DNA from: Thermoplasmata archaeon
GTDB lineage: Archaea; Thermoplasmatota; Thermoplasmata; Thermoplasmatales; Thermoplasmataceae
Assembly: GCA_021790415.1 (NCBI GenBank)
Contig: JAJYDZ010000073.1
Location: 1-7,570, forward strand
DNA: 7,570 nt
Reading direction: 5' to 3'
Below, piece after piece: positions 5,985-7,570 of this stretch. Below the pieces are notes generated by a model, which searched no databases, had not been told where the DNA came from, and saw only the letters and a list, made by a program, of their open reading frames with translations. Both the position numbers and the translations under genes were made by a program. Within the stretch, counting starts at the first letter, position 1; every line of letters starts with the position of its first letter.

Positions 5985-6003
5985 ATATTATTTGCAATAA
6001 TAT
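5985..6003. promoter_or_regulatory. Perfect 8-3-8 inverted repeat at the HTH-CBS promoter, candidate operator
   Basis: ATATTATT-TGC-AATAATAT has fully complementary 8-bp arms around a 3-base centre. It ends on the first base of the TTTATA box of the HTH-CBS gene, covering the position where TFB would contact DNA upstream of the TATA box. A protein bound here should block initiation. The obvious candidate is the helix-turn-helix protein encoded directly downstream (autoregulation), but this is inferred from position. Confidence 0.45.
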
Positions 6004-6008
6004 TTATA
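6003..6008 (+). promoter_or_regulatory. TATA box of the HTH-CBS-carS-pth2 operon
   Basis: TTTATA within AATATTTATAG, centred 24.5 bp before the ATG at 6030. There is no Shine-Dalgarno ahead of that ATG, so a leaderless mRNA is predicted. It is the only promoter seen for the three-gene operon. Confidence 0.6.
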
Positions 6009-6029
6009 GGCATCACAAATTAACAATCA

Positions 6030-6620
6030 ATGCTTCCTACCATTGAAGAAATAGGCAAAATGAGAAAAAATCTTGGTATAAGTCAAAAAGAGTTAGCGAG
6101 AACCTGCGGGGTGAGTCAGTCATATATTGCAAGAATGGAAAAAGGATCCATTAACCCCACGTATGATAAGATAAGGAAGATATATGATTATCTTTCTGTG
6201 TTCAGTCGTAAAGCAGAATCTTTTGATCTAATTGCAAGCAAGATTATGTCTAAATCAGTAATAACATGCCATTTCAACGATCCCATAATTTCTGCCCTTA
6301 ACACAATGAGGGAAAAGGGTTATTCGCAACTACCAGTTGTGAATGGAGAGAACAAAATCATGGGCACAATAACAGAGGCAGATGTGAATGAAATACTTCT
6401 CAAGGGAACTCCTATTGACTCTTTGAAAAACCTCAGTGTAAGAAAAGTAATGGGTCCGACACTTCCACAGATGCCTTTGAATACACCGGTAAGTGTCATA
6501 TATCCCATATTAAGGTTCTCCAATGCAGTACTCATTATGGATGGTGGTGAACTGAAAGGAATAATATCAAAGGCAGATATACTGAAGGCAGTAGAGTTAT
6601 ATGGTGAACGTTCTTTATGA
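6030..6620 (+). CDS. HTH (XRE/Cro-like) transcriptional regulator with paired CBS domains
   Basis: A 196-residue protein. Residues about 6-56 form an XRE/Cro-type helix-turn-helix, with [25 protein letters not shown] at 15-39 as the two-helix core and [18 protein letters not shown] covering the recognition helix and after. Residues about 66-192 are two CBS domains in tandem: the first ends with the GTITEADV strand-helix (112-119), the second with [13 protein letters not shown] (177-189). CBS pairs usually bind adenine nucleotides or related ligands such as SAM, so this is probably a ligand-responsive DNA-binding protein of a type common in archaea. Ligand and targets are unknown. It is first in an operon with carS (20-nt overlap) and pth2, and is divergent from the membrane-protein gene. 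A TATA box 24.5 bp from the ATG and a perfect 19-bp inverted repeat touching it suggest autoregulation. Confidence 0.92.
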   Translation: MLPTIEEIGKMRKNLGISQKELARTCGVSQSYIARMEKGSINPTYDKIRKIYDYLSVFSRKAESFDLIASKIMSKSVITCHFNDPIISALNTMREKGYSQLPVVNGENKIMGTITEADVNEILLKGTPIDSLKNLSVRKVMGPTLPQMPLNTPVSVIYPILRFSNAVLIMDGGELKGIISKADILKAVELYGERSL

Positions 6621-7161
6621 AATAATACAGGGAATAATCCTATTTATCCCTGCTTTTATATCAAATCCAGGTGCGGTGATTACAGGTGGAATCGGGAAGA
6701 TGGACTTCGGAAAGAATTTTATGGATGGTAGAAGAATTTTTGGAGATGGAAAAACCATAAGTGGATTTTTTGGTGGTTCTTTCATAGGGATACTTTTTGG
6801 TATTGTTCTTTTCGAAATAATATTCCTAACAAAAGCGCTTGAATTAAATTATGGTAGTAATATCTTCGAGGCACTCATTCCAATTGCAGCAATGAGCTTC
6901 GGTTCATTAGTCGGAGACCTCTTAGGTTCATTTACAAAGCGAAGAATCGGTATGAAAAGCGGTTCCAAGGGAAATTTGCTCGATCAATGGCCATTTGTCC
7001 TTTCTGCAACTCTATTTTTATTCATATTCTCCCCTAGTTTTTTCTATGCTGCCTACGCATATCTCATTCCAATCATTGTTATACTTATCCTGACACCGCC
7101 TCTGCATAGATCAGTAAATATATTGGCTTTTAAATTACACAGGAAGGATGTACCTTGGTAG
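6601..7161 (+). CDS. carS: CDP-archaeol synthase (CarS)
   Basis: Transfers CMP from CTP to the phospholipid precursor 2,3-di-O-geranylgeranylglyceryl phosphate, giving CDP-archaeol for polar head-group attachment; an integral membrane enzyme of the archaeal DUF46/CarS family. The 186-residue protein has the family signatures [18 protein letters not shown] (42-59), [28 protein letters not shown] (105-132), where acidic and basic residues probably bind metal and nucleotide, and a conserved-looking end, [22 protein letters not shown]. Helices are visible near 5-20, 55-78, 88-110, 130-146 and 150-168. The ATG at 6601 lies inside the HTH-CBS gene (20-nt overlap) without a clear Shine-Dalgarno, so translation is probably coupled to it; a GTG directly after is an alternative. 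Its last codons overlap pth2 by 7 nt. Length is normal and all expected motifs are present. Confidence 0.95.
   Translation: MVNVLYEIIQGIILFIPAFISNPGAVITGGIGKMDFGKNFMDGRRIFGDGKTISGFFGGSFIGILFGIVLFEIIFLTKALELNYGSNIFEALIPIAAMSFGSLVGDLLGSFTKRRIGMKSGSKGNLLDQWPFVLSATLFLFIFSPSFFYAAYAYLIPIIVILILTPPLHRSVNILAFKLHRKDVPW
7141..7150 (+). promoter_or_regulatory. Ribosome-binding site for pth2
   Basis: AGGAAGGATG near the carS 3' end is the purine-rich sequence best placed to serve the TTG at 7155, with AGGA ending six bases before it. No such sequence precedes the alternative ATG at 7173, so this site supports the longer start. Confidence 0.5.
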
Positions 7162-7514
7162 ACGAATACAAAATGGTAGTTGCCATTAGAAAGGATCTTG
7201 ACATTGGAAAGGGGAAGATGGCTGCACAGGTGGCTCACGCTGCTGTGAATCTTGCACTATATTCGGAAAAGAAGAATACAAAAGTCTTCAGGAACTGGGA
7301 ATCAATGGGTGCAAAAAAGGTTGTAGTAAGAGTTTCAGGGCTGGAGGAGTTGTACAGACTCAAGCAGATGGCTGAGGATAAGGGACTGTCAACATCCTTA
7401 ATATCTGATGCAGGGTTGACTCAAATTCCTCCAGGGACAGTCACATGTCTTGGAATTGGTCCTGCGGAATCATCCGTAATAGATGATATTACAGGAAATC
7501 TCCCATTGTGGTAG
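7155..7514 (+). CDS. pth2: Peptidyl-tRNA hydrolase, archaeal/eukaryotic type Pth2
   Basis: Releases peptides from peptidyl-tRNAs that drop off ribosomes, recycling tRNA in the cytosol. The protein is 119 residues, typical of the Pth2 family, which is unrelated to bacterial Pth. Family motifs are [24 protein letters not shown] (8-31, with the conserved GKGK Lys and the QVAHA His), [13 protein letters not shown] (54-66), and [12 protein letters not shown] (84-95) with its Asp and Thr-Gln, then [14 protein letters not shown] at the C-terminus. The TTG at 7155 is chosen because AGGA lies six bases upstream and because it overlaps the carS stop by 7 nt, a coupled arrangement. The ATG at 7173 would give a product six residues shorter and is also compatible with the family. 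It is last in the HTH-CBS-carS-pth2 operon. Confidence 0.95.
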   Translation: MVDEYKMVVAIRKDLDIGKGKMAAQVAHAAVNLALYSEKKNTKVFRNWESMGAKKVVVRVSGLEELYRLKQMAEDKGLSTSLISDAGLTQIPPGTVTCLGIGPAESSVIDDITGNLPLW

Positions 7515-7570
7515 ACCCCTGTTATTTCGCAAAACGCTAATAATTAGTAAGATTTCTACAAAAAACTTGT
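7515..7570. other. Downstream intergenic end of window
   Basis: These 56 bases after pth2 hold no recognisable gene or strong T-run on the + strand. An 11-bp palindrome, CTAAT-A-ATTAG, lies at 7537-7547. On the minus strand bases 7562-7567 read as a T6 run, which could be the terminator of a gene coming from the right, but that gene is not in view. Confidence 0.3.

Noticed and set aside
6030..6620. HTH gene as the antitoxin of a toxin-antitoxin pair.
   Set aside because: The protein has two CBS domains and its neighbours are CarS and Pth2, not a toxin family.
6320..7238. Minus-strand open frames inside the HTH-CBS gene (6320-6535) and across the carS-pth2 junction (7053-7238).
   Set aside because: They are antisense to CBS, CarS and Pth2 motifs and have no start signals.
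7537..7547. 11-bp palindrome CTAAT-A-ATTAG after pth2.
   Set aside because: It is short, AT-rich and not tied to any visible gene start; it cannot be interpreted without the next sequence.
1..7570. CRISPR array, insertion sequence, tRNA or rRNA.
   Set aside because: No regularly spaced repeats, transposase motifs, terminal inverted repeats or cloverleaf-like sequences were seen, and the spacers are too short to hold them.

Overview
The window looks like a piece of a Thermoplasmata-type (Thermoplasma/Ferroplasma/Picrophilus/Cuniculiplasma-like) archaeal chromosome. The evidence is the archaeal form of S-adenosylmethionine synthetase, a CDP-archaeol synthase (ether-lipid pathway), an archaeal Pth2 peptidyl-tRNA hydrolase, an AbrB-PhoU fusion, a presenilin-type aspartyl protease, AT-rich intergenic DNA, and archaeal TATA boxes about 25 bp from start codons that mostly lack a Shine-Dalgarno sequence. 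The genus is inferred from gene content and cannot be fixed by eye. No mobile element, CRISPR array, rRNA or tRNA was seen, and no gap between genes exceeds about 130 bp.

Layout. Positions 1-408 hold the 3' end of a presenilin/signal-peptide-peptidase homologue on the + strand. It converges on purH (442-1926, -), a bifunctional purine-biosynthesis enzyme. purH is divergent from metK (about 2059-3261, +), and their shared spacer contains a perfect 15-bp palindrome. A metallo-beta-lactamase-fold hydrolase (3299-4129, +) follows metK with its own promoter. It converges, with one base between stop codons, on an AbrB-PhoU regulator gene (4131-5108, -). Upstream of that regulator on the same strand lies a four-helix membrane protein with an outside domain (5139-5909, -), and the two probably form one operon. 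Divergent from them is a second operon on the + strand: an HTH plus double-CBS regulator (6030-6620), CDP-archaeol synthase carS (6601-7161) and pth2 (7155-7514), joined by 20-nt and 7-nt overlaps. The last 56 bases hold no recognisable gene.

How it fits together. The window is mainly core metabolism (purines, SAM, membrane lipid, translation quality control) plus two regulators of unknown targets. The regulatory DNA is the most informative part. Four genes (purH, the hydrolase, the membrane protein and the HTH-CBS gene) have a TTTTAA or TTTATA box centred 24.5-25.5 bp upstream of the first base of the start codon and no Shine-Dalgarno, which predicts leaderless transcripts. The membrane-protein and HTH-CBS genes carry the same 11-base box sequence on opposite strands. 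A perfect 8-3-8 inverted repeat abuts the HTH-CBS TATA box and is a natural candidate autoregulatory operator. I see no clear sign of a wholly new system. The least understood unit is the membrane protein plus AbrB-PhoU pair.
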